The translations under genes and the position numbers were made by a program. A stretch of 64,000 nucleotides of DNA from Tuctoria greenei (Eukaryota > Streptophyta > Magnoliopsida > Poales > Poaceae), in assembly GCA_036927565.1 (NCBI GenBank), contig JAYESD010000002.1, positions 141,801,167 to 141,865,166 on the forward strand. The letters run 5' to 3'. Within the stretch, counting starts at the first letter, position 1. Every line of letters begins with the position of its first letter. The notes beneath the pieces were generated by a model, which was given only the letters and a program-made list of their open reading frames with translations, was not told where the DNA came from and did not search any database. Below, piece after piece: positions 37,196 to 49,333 of this stretch.

Positions 37196-38043
37196 GTCTT
37201 TTCCTTTTGCCCTTTTGTTGTAACCCTTATTTTGTAATCTAGTACTTTTGAATGAATGAAATCTACTCTTTCTGCCATGAATTTCACTTTGTCTTCAATA
37301 TACTGTGCTCTGTCTTGTTGGCCCCCTGGTAGATGTGCATAATTCGAGTGTGAACATGTACCAAAAGGTTTTGACATTATGTTGATGACTTGAACGCTTC
37401 GAACTTGTAGATTTTAGGTCCGAAGTTTTTGTCTCTTTATCGCGTCGATGGCAGGCCCCCCGGGGCTGTCAGAGCTTGATAGCTCTGACGGCAACCACCA
37501 TCAACATATAACACATCGACGGCGGGCCCCTTGGGAGTTATCAGAGCTTGATAGGTCCGAGAGCGCCCAATGTCAACACACAAATCATCGAAGGCAGGAC
37601 CCCTGGGGTTGTCGACATATAAAACGTCAACAGCGGGTCCCCTTGGAGGATGTCGGAGCTTAGTAGCTCCGGCGTCATCCACCATCGCTATGAGTTTTTT
37701 GTTTTTCCGGCACATTAAATTCAAGGAAAAGAGTAAAATTCGTCCTCTTGTCTATAAATCATTTGTGACTTATCGTTCTTATTTGAGTTTTAGGTTCGAA
37801 GAAAATTGATATGACAAGTATATTGATGTAATCTTTTTAGATCTGCATGCTTTTTTAGTACTCACCCTACTGAGGCCTGCCAGGATGTAGGTAGAGTGAC
37901 GTACTTAGGGTGCAGGACCAGGATAAGTCGATAGCACACTCCGTACCTATGTTGGCTTGGCGTTCAGGCAGGTAGACTATGCAGCAATGTTGAGATCCAA
38001 AGAGACCAACAATATAACTTGTAACACATATTAATAACTTGGA
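37196..38043. other. Gypsy C spacer with tandem repeats
   Basis: Noncoding region between the antisense gene and pol. A tandem array at 37445-37690 has units starting tcgatggcaggcc (37445), tcgacggcgggcc (37516), tcgaaggcaggac (37588) and tcaacagcgggtcc (37627, after a shortened unit). The period is about 71 bp. Units contain agagcttgatagctct-like inverted words. Tandem repeats at this position are known in Tat/Ogre elements. Copia B enters at 38044-38048. Confidence 0.75.
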
Positions 38044-38048
38044 CCTAA

Positions 38049-39642
38049 TGAAAGTCGCCTAGAGGGGGTGAATAGGCAATAATATCTGAAATCACTTAAT
38101 CAAACGAGATTAAATTCCCGTGGCCAAACTAGTCTGTACAGGGCCGGACTAGTCTGCTCAGCACAGGGTGGAAACTCTAAAACTTGACTTCTACAAGTTA
38201 TTTGTGGAATTAAAGTTCACCAAAGATATGAGCAATGTGTAGTAAACTTGTGAAGCTCAGATTGTGAGGTTTAAACACTTAGATTGCAAGTTTACAATAA
38301 TGATCAAAGTGTAAGGCAATAAGAGCAAAGTGAATCCTAATAGCAATACTAGTCATCACGAAAAGCGAACGACAAGTGAAATGAGATTTATCCCGGGGTT
38401 CAGCTCCACGAAGAATCCTACCTCCACGTTGAGAAATCCACACAAGGACCGGGTCTCACTTGACCCTTCTCTCACCAAGCCACCACAATGGCCGGCTTGG
38501 TTTCCACTATTTCAATGGGTAATCATGAAGTTTGATGGGGCTGCTCACAACTTGAGGCTCCCACAGATCAATACAACGAGGAGCACACGAAGCTCAACTC
38601 ACACAAGCCACACAACACAACACAATGTGCCAGAGATCAAACCGAGAGACAAAGTGCGATGATCTTCCTTTACTCTCCTCCCCAAACCCTAATCTCTTCA
38701 AGATTTGCTCTTAGGGGGTTAGTAGGACGAGTAGAAGACTTTGGAAGGCTCTTGGATGCGTGTGGCGGCGCTAGGGTTCGAGACTTCTTCAAATGATCCC
38801 GGGGGTCCCCTTTTTATAGAGGTCTCGAGCCCCTACTGCTGACCTCAGCAGAGGGGCGGACTAATCCAGCCTCTGTGCCCATACTAGTCCGGCCCTATGG
38901 GACCACTGACCCCTGGTCAGTTCCCGACAACTACCACACTGAGCAATGATCGTCACGCTACCCACCAAATTTCCAAATTCAACGGTCATAAGACAACGGA
39001 CTAGTCCGGTCAGCAAAGGACTAGTCCGAAGTGGAACAGAATCACTTGGTCTGTTCCAAAACGGACTCATCTGGGTTGGCCCGGACTAGTCCGGCCATAG
39101 GGGCGAACTAGTCCAGCCCCCTAGGGTTTCTCTCATTTAATCTCACCAAGTCTAAAACGGACAAGTCCGTACCCAGACAAGTCCGAACTACTCCAGAGAG
39201 CTTTGGTCCGTCCAAAAACGGACAAGTCCAGACTTCTCGTACTTAGCTCCAAAATCACTCAGATTCACTCCAGAGATGTTTGGTCCGTCTCAAAACAGAC
39301 TTGTCTGCCATGGACGGACTAGTTCGGCCTCCTAGGGTTTTTCTCATTTTAGGCTTCTCACTTAGGTTTTTCTCTAAACCACCACTTTGAGCCCCTTGGT
39401 ATGATCTCAATGCACACGATACAACCACCCTCTCACATGATATGGCTCATATAAGCTCAATACCATAGAAACCCTAATTTCTATGCTTGAGTCTTTGACG
39501 CCCGTTTTCTCCTTTTTCTTTTTGAGGGTTTTCATCTCATTTCAATCTTTGTACCCGTGCTTAAGATCAACTTAGCTCATTAGCCTCTTAATTGTCGTCA
39601 TCAATCATCCAAAACCCACAGGGATGCCTAGATGCACTTTCA
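38049..39642 (-). repeat. Copia B 3' LTR
   Basis: 1,594 bp, left end tgaaagtcgcctagaggggg, right end gatgcactttca. Minus TATA near 38810 (ctataaaaagg). Filled with ggactagtccg and ggacaagtccg words. Frames within it (for example 38330-38662) are not genes. Confidence 0.93.
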
Positions 39643-39660
39643 ATCTCCCCCTTTTTGGTG
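39643..39660 (-). other. Copia B polypurine tract
   Basis: Minus strand reads caccaaaaagggggagat immediately before the 3' LTR start TGAAAGTGCATC. Confidence 0.85.
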
Positions 39661-40128
39661 AATTGATGACAACACATTAAGACTTCAACAACAAAGATAA
39701 TAATTTGTTTTCACAACATGTATTTGTATGAGTGACTCCCCCTCAATGTATGCATCATGAGTAAGAGAGATTGAGAGAGTTCTCATACATATACATATTA
39801 TGGTGGGCTACCTAAGTGATGTGTTCATAAAGTGTGATAAAACAATGATTATGCAAAGTAGACATTTAAATGAAGCAACACATCACAAATTTAGGCAAGA
39901 TACATGAATACATAGATTAACAACTTGAAATGATTTTTAAAACATAATAAGTCCAACATAGAATCAATACTCTCGCACATCAATCTATCTTATCTCTCCC
40001 CCTTCATCTCACTCCCTCTATCTCTCCCCCTAGATCTAAGAGCCCATCCAAGCCATCTCCAAGCAATCTCTCCCCCTTTGGCATCAAAACACTAAAAAGG
40101 AGAAGAAGAGAGGAAAGGACCCTTAGGC
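39661..40128. other. Copia B noncoding region before the 3' LTR
   Basis: AT-rich with repeated tctcccccttc words (extra polypurine-like tracts on the minus strand at about 40000-40080). No gene. Confidence 0.5.
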
Positions 40129-41768
40129 CTACTCATCATCGGAGTCGGAGTTGTCATCTCCACCTTGGTGCTCGCTGTCGCTCTTCGTGGCCTCCGGGTT
40201 AAGATGTGCCTCATCATCATCAGTCGGGGCCGTGGTGGAAGTGCCAACTTCTCCAAACTGAGCAAGCTCCTCGGTAGTGAACTCCGAGAAGGAAGTGAGC
40301 TCACCATCGCTCTCCTCGGCAGGGGACATTGGAATGTCCAGTTTGTCGCACATCGCTTTGAGATACTTCTCATTGCAACGCTCCATGCGACATTGCCGAA
40401 TTTCCGTCTTCTGGCAAGAGGAGAAGACAGCCTTGAAGGATTTGAAGAAGCCACTCCCGCATTGAGTCGAAGGCGGAGGTGGAGGAGGAGATGGCACAAA
40501 GTGAGAGGAAGAAGTGGGAGGATCCGCATTCTTCCTCCTAGGAGCAGCCGGCTCCGGAGAAGGGAGTTGTGGTCGAAGCCTTTAGTGAATGATATCTTTC
40601 TTGAATGTGAGCCCGGAGATCTTCTCGATCATGTACATAATGTATGGAGTGTATCCACATGATCGGTTGGGGGTGTGAGAGATGTTGAAGATGTCATCAG
40701 ACATGTAGTCCACCACATTGAAGCGGACATCTCCATCGATTAGCACCATCAAGTGCCTCAAGTTGCCTTGTATTATCCCCGCGTCTCCATCCTTCAGGGC
40801 AATGGTCTTTCTGAGGACCTGGTTGAGCACACTATAGAATGGCTTGATGTTTCTAATGTGCCCGGCCTCATACTGTGCATGACTTGGATACATATACTCC
40901 AAGGTATTCCGGTCAAGTGGCTTCAGATTTGAAATGATGATCTCATTGTCCATCTGGTCCTCCAAGTCAAACAACCGAGCAAACTCCCAATAGGTGGTGG
41001 AGTACTGCTCTCCATGGGTCATCCAGGTAATCTTCTTGTCGCCATTGGTGTGGAAGTAGAGAGTGGAGTAGAACAGAGTTATGACTTCCACATTCCAGTC
41101 GTACTGGAAGGCCATGAACTTCTTCAAGCCATGCCTCTCAACAACCTCAATCACAACATTGAAGGCCTGATGATCCTTCTGGGCCATATAGTCCCAGTCG
41201 ATCCACTGAGCATTTGTGACAGGGGTCTGCTTGGTCATATAGACCGTCCGGTAGTAGTCACAGTGGAAGTCACACCAGAAGTGGGGATCCACTGTGCTCC
41301 TATCATGCTGATAGACATTGATCTTTCTCAACTTGCGTGCCTTCTCATCCCCCTTTCCCTTGAAGATGTTGGCGTCGAAGGCAGCTGCACGGTTGGGGTT
41401 TCGTGCAGGAGAAGACATCCTCAACGGGCCAATGGGTTGAGGACCACCCTTCTTGACTTTGCTTGTAGCCTTCTTGGCCACAATCACCCTCTTCTTGTGT
41501 GCAGCATCAACAGGGGCCTTGCCCTTATCCTTTGAGGTCCTCGCCCCCTGAGACTTGGCTTGCTCACCCAATTCACAAGCCACTTCCGTTTCGGGACTTC
41601 CTCGGCAGCAGAAGAGTTATGCTCCTCTCGCTGCGTCTTCTTTGCCCTCTGAGAGGCAAAGTACGCAGCCACCATCTCTTGATCCTCTCTTTGCTTCCGG
41701 CAAAAGAGAGCTTGCTTCTCCGCTTCGATCTCAAAGTCGGAAGGTGGAACATATTCATTGTCCGACAT
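40129..41768 (-). pseudogene. Copia B extra ORF (plant transposon-protein domain)
   Basis: Sense-strand ORF between RNase H and the 3' LTR, the place of the env-like ORF in SIRE elements. ATG 41768 (MSDNEYVPPSDFEIE), Glu/Lys/Gln-rich start. A frameshift near 41580 leads to the main open frame, 41583-40582. That frame has a Lys-rich stretch, then a domain (FDANIFKGKGDEKARKLRKI, VDPHFWCDFHCDYY, SCGYTPYIMYMIEKI). This resembles the 'putative plant transposon protein' family (Pfam Transposase_32, from memory). An in-frame UAA (40582-40584) separates a Pro-rich and acidic tail ending at 40129. No signal peptide or membrane segment is seen, so an envelope role is not supported. Confidence 0.8.
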
Positions 41769-42680
41769 GGTTGCTGACAAGAGAAGCAAAGGAATGTGTA
41801 TGAGTCAAGGAAGTTAAGGTAAAATGGTAGAATTCACAAGATCAACCTAGGTTAGGGTTTTCACTATGTAACCCGGACTTGTCCGCCCAAGGGCCAAACT
41901 AGTCTGCACAAGGTCGGACTTGTCCGCCCTGGGGCCGGACTAGTCCGGTTCACACAGTAAGAACCCTAATCTAGGGAAATTTTGCAAAAACTATGGATCC
42001 TACCACAAAAATGGAGCTACATGATCACATTGATGTGTACAACAACATTTGTGAAGAAGTTTTGATCAATGGGTCCAAAAGAATTGAATTTCAAGGATTT
42101 TGGAGTTAGGTCAAGAATACCTCTTCAAGTCTTCGATTTGATGAAATGTATAAGAGGAATCAACCTCCGATGCTTGGTGAAAGGTTCCTAAGCACCTTAG
42201 GGCTTCAATCCACCGATTGGAATCAAGATTTGTGGAGGGAGTCGAAAGTCGCCGTTTGGGAGACGGTTTTCGAGCGTTTTTGGAGAGAGAGTGTTTGAAT
42301 GGAAGTGGAGAGGTCGAGGGCTCCCCGGGGAGTTAAGTCCTCAAGGATCGGGCTAGTCCGGTCAGAGACCCGGACTTGTCCGGCCTCCGTATTGGGTCCG
42401 GACAACCTAAGCCACCAGACTAGTCCGGTCCACTGGAGCGGACTAGTCTGGTCCTAAGACCTAAAACTCCTATATATTGAGTTTTTAGTGGAGTTTGATC
42501 CTTTTGGACTATATTTCACAGAAGATATTTGTAAATATGGTCAGTAAGCAATCAATAATCAAACTATGACCATGATTCACAAGGATTCAATAATTTCAAA
42601 ATAATTTGTAGGAAAATTGAGGAGGATGAATTTTTGCAAGCATGTGTGAATTTTGAATGTAACAATCAGATGTGCAAGAC
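41769..42680. other. Copia B spacer between pol and the extra ORF
   Basis: Noncoding. It repeats the ggactagtccgg words (41875-41955, 42350-42450) outside the LTR. It could supply the leader or promoter of the extra ORF; no TATA box is convincing. Confidence 0.5.
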
Positions 42681-44912
42681 TTAAGCCACATTTCGATAAT
42701 CTAGGATATTTAGCTCACTCCTAAGTTCACAAAACCTTTTCTCTTCTAGGGGCTTGGTAAAGATATCGGCCAACTGTTTATCGATTCTCACATGGGAAAT
42801 TGCAATGTCTCCTTTGATGGAGTGATCTCTCAAGAAATGGTGGCGAATATTGATGTGCTTGGTCCTTGAGTGTTCAACTGGATTGTGGGCTGTTTTGATG
42901 GCACTCTCATTGTCACATAGGAGAGGAATGTGGCGCAAGTTTATGCCATAGTCCCTAAGAGTTTGTCGCATCTAAAGAAGTTGTGCACAACAACTTCCGG
43001 CGGCGACATACTCCGCTTCGACTGTGGAAAGTGCAATGGAATTTTGTTTCTTTGAGGACCAAGACACTAGTGATCTACCAAGGAATTGGCAAGTTCCCGA
43101 TGCACTGTTCCTATCAACTTTGCACCCCGCATAGTCCGCATGAGAATATCCAATGAGGTTAAACTTAGAGACCTTGGGGTACCAAAGTCCTAGGCTTGGT
43201 GTGTGAACCAAATATCTAAGAATTCTCTTAACGGCGGTCAAATGACACACCTTAGGAGCGGCTTGAAATCTAGCACACATACACACACTAAGCATGATAT
43301 CGGGCCTAGATGCACATAAGTATAGCAATGAGCCTATCATGGAACGATATACCTTTTGGTCAACACTTGGACCATCTTCATTAAGATCGAGATGCCCATT
43401 GGTTGCCATAGGAGTCTTGATGGGTTTAGCCTTGTCCATGTCAAACTTCTTGAGTATATCTTGTGTGTACTTGGTTTTACATATGAATGTGCCTTCCTTG
43501 AGTTGCTTTACTTGAAAACCTAGAAAGAACTTCAACTCCCCCATCATGGACATCTCAAATCTTTCTGTCATTATCTTGGAAAACTCATCACAAAAAGCTT
43601 TGTTAGTAGAACCAAATATAATATCGTCGACATATATTTGGCAAATAAACAAATCATCATTGAAATGCTTAGTGAATAGAGTATAGTCCGCCTTCCCAAT
43701 TTTGAAACCATTTTGAATTATAAAGTCTCTAAGGCACTCATACCAAGCTCTAGGAGCTTGTTTGAGTCCATAGAGAGCCTTACGCAATTTGTACACATGG
43801 TTTGGGAATTCTTCATCTTCAAATCCGGGGGGTTGCTCCACATACACCTCTTCCTTGATTGGACCATTGAGGAATGCGCTCTTGACGTCCATTTGATATA
43901 GCTTAAAATCATGGTGAGTAGCAAAGGCAAACAATATACGAATTGATTCAAGCCTAGCTATGGGAGCAAAGGTTTCTTTGAAATCCAAACCTTCAACTTG
44001 TGAATACCCTTTGGCCACAAGTCGTGCCTTGTTCCTTGTCACCACCCCGTGTTCATCTTGTTTGTTGCGGAACACCCATTTGGTGCCTACAACATTCACA
44101 TTAGCCCTCTTGACAAGCTCCCATACTTGATTTCTCTCGAAGTTGTTGAGCTCTTCTTGCATGGCTATCACCCAATCCAGATCTCGTAGTGCTTATTCAA
44201 CCTTGTGGGGGCTCCAAAGAACAAACAAAAGAGTAATGTTCACAAAAGTTTGCAACACGGGATCAAGTAATTACCCCCTTGGAGATGTCTCCAAGTATGT
44301 TGTCAACGGGATGGTCCCGTTGGATGCTTTGATGAACTCTTGGGTGTGGCACTTGAGGTATTGATTCATCATCTTGGTCTTCCTCATCCTCATTGTCTCC
44401 CCCTTGATTGATGCCTCCATTTTCATCTTCTTGGAGCGCATCTTGGGGAACTTGATCTCGATCATTTGAGGAAGAGCTTGCTTGATGTGTAGGATGGTCA
44501 CTTGTATCTTGAGGTTGTTCTTGTGGTCGTATGTCTCCAAGTGCCATCCTTACTATCACCACTTGTGGAGCTTCTTCTTGATCTAGCACATGACGATCAA
44601 CTTGCTCCAATTGGGAGCCATTATTCTCATCAAACACTACGTCACGTGCTACTTCAACAATCCTGGAGGATTTGTTAAAGACACGATAGGCGTAAGTGTT
44701 TGAGTCATAGCCAAACAAGAAACCCTCATCGGACTTAGAAGCAAACTTTGAAGTCCTAGGCTTCTTGTTAAGAATGTAGAATTTTCTCCCAAAAAGACGA
44801 AAGTAAGAGATGTTGGGCTTGTTACCGGTTAGGAGCTCATATGACGTCTTCTTAAGTATTCGGTGAAGATACAACCGGTTTATGGAATGGCAAGCGGTGT
44901 TGACCGCTTCCG
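42681..44912 (-). pseudogene. Copia B pol, C-terminal part: integrase tail, RT, RNase H
   Basis: Order right to left: integrase C-terminal region (44874-44263, PRTSKFASKSDEGFLFGYDS, acidic linker). Then RT (44171-42972): WVFRNKQDEHG, ARLVAKGYSQVEG, MDVKSAFLNG, LRKALYGLKQAPRAWY, QIYVDDIIFGS (YVDD intact). RNase H follows with SHADYAGC (usual D replaced by H), STVEAEYVAA and, after a UAG at 42972-42974, LCDNESAI and TKHINIRHHFLRD. Stops near 44913, 44263 and 42972 break the frame. Length fits a full Copia RT-RNase H. Confidence 0.9.
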
Positions 44913-45918
44913 CTCAAAACTGGTCCGACATCTTATACTCATCAAGCATGGTTCTTGACATCTCAATTAGAGTCCTATTCTTCCTCTCGTCCACCCCATT
45001 TTGTTGAGGGGAGTAGGGAGTTGAGAAATCATGCTTGATGCCTTCTTCATCCAAAATTTTTTCAACTTGAGTATTCTTGAATTCGGTGCCATTGTCACTC
45101 CTTATGGTCTTGATACTCAAGGAGAACTCATTTTGAGCTCTCTTCAAGTATCCCTTGAGAACACCTTGAGTCTCGCTCTTGTCATGCAAAAAGAATACCC
45201 AAGTGAAACATGAAAAGTCATCAACAATAACAAGACCATATTTGTTACCACCAATACTAATGTAGGCGATTGGATCGAAGAGATCCATGTGTAGAAGCTC
45301 CAATGGTCTTGATGTTGTCATAATGTTCTTGGACGGATGTGGTGCTCCAACTTTCTTTCCGGCTTGGCATGCGCTACATGGCCTATCCTTTTCAAACATA
45401 ACATTCCTTAAACCACGGATGTGCTCGCCCTTAAGGAGTTTTAGCAAATTACTCATCCCAACATGGGATAGCCTTCTATTCCAAAGTCATGCCATGTTAG
45501 TTTTTGCAATTAAGCATGTATCAAGTTGAGCTTTATCCGCGGATAAATCCACAAGATAGAGCTTTCCCTTGAGTACACCCTTAAAGGCAATTGAGCCATT
45601 GCTTCTCCTTGTGACGGTCACACCCTCATTAGTGAATAAACAATTATAACCTTTGTCACATAGTTGTGATATGGACAAGAGGTTATAATCAAGTGAATCA
45701 ACATGCAAAACATTTGAAAGAGTATGATTAGGGGATATAACAATTTTACCAGTGCCAAGGATTTTTCCTTGGCTATTGTCCCCAAAATAGATTCCTTCAC
45801 TTGGATCTTCATTTAGCTCATACTCCACAAACATCTTCCTCTCTCTGGTCATATGATTTGTGCATCCACTATCAAGAACCCACTTGGTTCCACCAGAGGA
45901 GTATGTCTTCTTTCTTCC
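44913..45918 (-). pseudogene. Copia B pol, N-terminal part: protease, GAG-pre-integrase, integrase core
   Basis: The protease motif WVLDSGCTNHM (about 45870) has the D-S-G triad. Then FGDNSQGKILGTGKI and a GAG-pre-integrase HHCC segment (LSHVGM...CSACQAGKK). The integrase core has LLHMDLFDPI, TIRSDNGTEF and NGVDERKNR, giving D, D and E. Stops lie near 45487 and 44914. In frame order it continues gag after a UAG at about 45919. Confidence 0.9.
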
Positions 45919-47286
45919 CTACTTGGCCATGAGACATGATGGCCTTGAAGTCTCCAAGTTTGGGAAGAGCTTGTTCTCCGTTGTTGTCTTCTTCATAGCA
46001 ATAGTTGCTACCTTCTCATCTTTATCGGAGGAGGATTCCTCATTTGAATCCCACTCCTTTCCAAGGTGGGCATGTTCGTATTGCTTCTTCTTCTTGAAGT
46101 ACTTCTTCTCTTTAGACTTGCCCTCCTCCTTCTTCTTGTTTTCTTCATGCGGACAATCCACAATGAAGTGGCCATATTCTACGCAATTGTAGCAAGCACT
46201 TTTTGATCTTGTCTTGGGCTTGTCTTTGCTTCTTCTCCCATTTTGGTAGCTCCCCCTCCTCCTTCTAAACATCCTCTTAAAGTTGTTGATGAATAGAGCT
46301 TCTTCCTCATCGGTGTCGGGACTATCTTCATCACTCTCTTCCTTTTCTTGTGACCTTGAGGACATTGCTTTGAATGCAACATCCCTTTTCTTGGAGGGGG
46401 AAAGCTTTTGTAGATCATTGTAGAATATCGCTTTTTGCTCCATCATCTCATGGTCGATGATTCTACCTAGCACTTTTTTGGGAGTCATCTTGTGGAAGCC
46501 CGTACTTTCACGAATTAGTGAGCAAAGATTGATGTTCCGAGGCATGAATGCTCAAATCATCCTCTTTACCACTTTGTGGTCAGTCCACCGGGTGCTTCCA
46601 TATGATCGACTCTTGTTGATAAGAGTATTGAGGCGGTCATACATATCTTGAGGAGATTCACCCTCCATGATGGTGAATCTTCCAAGCTCTCCTTCGATCA
46701 TCTCAATCTTGGCCTTCCTAATGACGCGGTTGCCTTCGTGCGCCGTCTTGAGGGTATCCCAAATGTCCTTGGCAACCTCCAACCCTTCAATGCAGTTGAA
46801 CTCCTCATGAGTCAATGAGGAGGTAATCACTCCAACAGCTTGAGCATTGCGATGTAGAAGTATGACTTGCTCCGGAGTGATGTCTTCCTCATTCTTTGGA
46901 AGATGAACATTTGTCATCACAATTTGCCACAAGCTAGGGTTTAAGGAAATGAGGTGCATCTTCATATTATGCATCCACATAGAATAATCATTTCCATCAA
47001 ATTGAGGAGGTTTGCCAATTGGAATAGACAAATAGTGGTTGCTAGTGGTAAGTTGCTCATAGTTGTAAGGATACCGGGAGTAGTCTTGTGAACTACTACC
47101 ATTGTCGATGTTGATCGGAGCAATTTGCTTGATCTCCTTCTTCGGCACGTTGAGCTTCTCACGAAGTCGTGCCTTGAGCATCCTAACTTCTTCATCGTCA
47201 TTCGGATCATCTTGAAGAACATTGATGTTCTTCATCTTGGTGTCATCGATGACCACCGAAACTTCGTTGTCACCCCTTCCGGCCAT
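45919..47286 (-). pseudogene. Copia B gag
   Basis: ATG 47286 (MAGRGDNEVSVVIDDTKMKN). The gag/UBN2-type domain has QFDGNDYSMWMHNMKMHLIS and EVAKDIWDTLKTAHEGN. A stop at 46552 splits it. The second half has a CCHC knuckle (CYNCVEYGHFIVDC, about 46180) and a Lys-rich tail. About 455 codons, usual for SIRE gag without the stop. Confidence 0.9.
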
Positions 47287-47323
47287 TACTTCTCCGAGTT
47301 GTTAGACTCTTGGGGAGAAACCT

Positions 47324-47335
47324 GCTCTGATACCA
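47324..47335 (-). other. Copia B primer-binding site
   Basis: Minus strand tggtatcagagc, 2 bp from the 5' LTR. Perfect initiator-Met-type PBS. Confidence 0.92.
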
Positions 47336-47337
47336 AT

Positions 47338-48959
47338 TGAAAGTCGCCTAGAGGGGGGTGAATAGACAATAATACCTGAAATCACTTAATCAAACGAGAT
47401 TAAATTCCTGTGGCCGAACTAGTCTGTATAGGGCCGGACTAGTCCGCTCAGCACAGGGTGGAAACCCTAAAACTTGACTTCTACAAGTTATTTGTGGAAT
47501 TAAAGTTCACCAAAGATATGAGCAATGTGTAGTAAACTTGTGAAGCTTAGATTGTGAGGTTTAAACACTTAGATTGCAAGTTTACAATAATGATCAAAGT
47601 GTAAGGCACTAAGAGCAAAGTGAACCCTAATAGCAATACTAGTCATCACGAAAAGCGGACGACAAGTGAAACGAGATTTATCCCATGGTTCAACTCCACG
47701 AAGAAGCCTACCTCCACGTTGAGAAGTCCACACAAGGACCGGGTCTCACTTGACCCTTCTCTCACCAAGCCACCACAATGGCCGGCTTGGTTTCCACTAT
47801 ATCAATGGGCAATCACCAAGTTTGATGGGGCTGCTCACAACTTGAGGCTCCCACAAATCAATACAACGAGGAGCATACGGAGCTCAACTCACACAAGCCA
47901 CACAACACAACAAATGTGCACGAGACCAAAATGAGAACCAAAGCGCGATGATCTTCCTTTACTCTCCTTTTCAAACCCTAATCTCTTCAAGATTTGCTCT
48001 TAGGGGGTTAGTAGGACGAGTAGAAGGCTTTGGAAGGCTCTTGGATGCTTGTGGCGGCGCAAGGGTTCAAGACTTCTTCAAATGAGCCCGAGGGTCCCCT
48101 TTTTATAGAGGTCCCGAGCCCCTACTGCTGACCTTAGCAGAGGGGCGGACTAGTCCGGCCTCTGTGCCCAGACTAGTCCGGCCCTATGGGACCACTGACC
48201 CCTAGTCAGTTCCCAACAACTACCACACTGAGCAACGATCGTCACGCTACCCGCCAAATTTCCAAATTCAAACGGTCACAAGACAACGGACTAGTCCGGT
48301 CAACAATGGACTAGTCCGAAGTGGAACAGAACCACTTGGTTCATTCCAAAACGGACTCATCTGGGTTGGCCCGGACTAGTCCGGCCACAAGGGCGGACTA
48401 GTCCGGGCCCCTAGGGTTTCTCTCGTTTAATCTCACCAAGTCTAAAACAGACAAGTCCGTACCCAAACGGACAAGTCCGAACTACTCCAGAGAGCTTTGG
48501 TCCATCAAAAAACGGATAAGTTCGGACTTCTTGGACTTAGCTCCAAAATCACTCAGATTCACTCCAGAGACGTTTGGTCCGTCTCAAAACGGACTTGTCT
48601 GCCATGGCCGGACTATTCTGTCCCTGAGGCACGGACTAGTCCGGCCTCCTAGGGTTTTTCTAATTTTAGGCTTATCACTTAGGTTTTTCTCTAAACCACC
48701 ACTTTTAGCCCCTTGGTATGATCTCAATACACACGATACAACCACCCTCTCACATGATACGGCTCATATAAGCTCAATACCATAGAATCCCTAATTTCTA
48801 CGCTTGAGTCTTTCACGCCCATTTTCTCGTTTTCCTTTTTGAGGGTTTTTATCTCATTTTAATCCTTGTACATGTGCTTAAGATCAACTTAGCTCATTAT
48901 CCTCTTAATTGTCGTCATCAATCATCCAAAACCCATGGGGATGCCTAGATGCACTTTCA
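47338..48959 (-). repeat. Copia B 5' LTR
   Basis: 1,622 bp, tgaaagtcgcctagaggggg to gatgcactttca. Minus-strand TATA at 48096-48108 (ctataaaaagggg). About ten ggactagtccg-type words lie upstream of it. Confidence 0.93.
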
Positions 48960-48964
48960 CCTAA

Positions 48965-49333
48965 ACTTAAAAAGAATTGCATAACTTCATTATAGACAAA
49001 AGGATAAAAGTAATAATTCGAAAGACCGGGTCTTGTACAAAAATAATTGCACGTGGAGTATGTTTTCACACAACAATGTCTTTCATTATAGGTCTGGTTT
49101 ACAGGGGAGATAAGGACACACTCAGTGTGCAAGACCAAGCTAAGTGTGCCATGCATCTTGTACTAGCCCAAGGCAGGTAGCTACACTTTTAGTGTTGTGA
49201 CTGTATCAAGTGTTACTTGAACTTCCCAAACCCTCACGGAGGGGTCCGTATGTTCTCCCGGAGGACCTACCCGTCTCTGTATATTGACTTTATAACATAC
49301 ATTGTGCGTAATTACAGACTCACCTCTGTGATT
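48965..49333. other. Gypsy C spacer, right of Copia B
   Basis: Continues the noncoding spacer of Gypsy C (tgtctttcattataggt matches 24540-24570 of Gypsy A inverted). No gene. Confidence 0.6.

Larger units (their letters stand above)
38049..48959 (-). mobile_element. Copia B, complete SIRE-type element
   Basis: 10,911 bp with LTRs 38049-39642 (3') and 47338-48959 (5') and perfect target duplications cctaa (38044-38048, 48960-48964). Gene order in element sense: gag, protease, integrase, RT, RNase H, extra ORF, polypurine tract. LTRs differ by about 4 percent over the first 220 bp by eye, less than those of its host Gypsy C, as nesting demands. Pol is nearly continuous but interrupted by about five stops or shifts. 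Confidence 0.95.

Noticed and set aside
38330..38662. 110-codon ORF, repeated at 47620-47934
   Set aside because: Lies at the same place in both Copia B LTRs and so reflects LTR duplication, not a gene.
40129..41768. Envelope gene of a Copia retrovirus-like element
   Set aside because: No signal peptide, transmembrane segment or fusion-like stretch; the domain resembles plant transposon-associated proteins.
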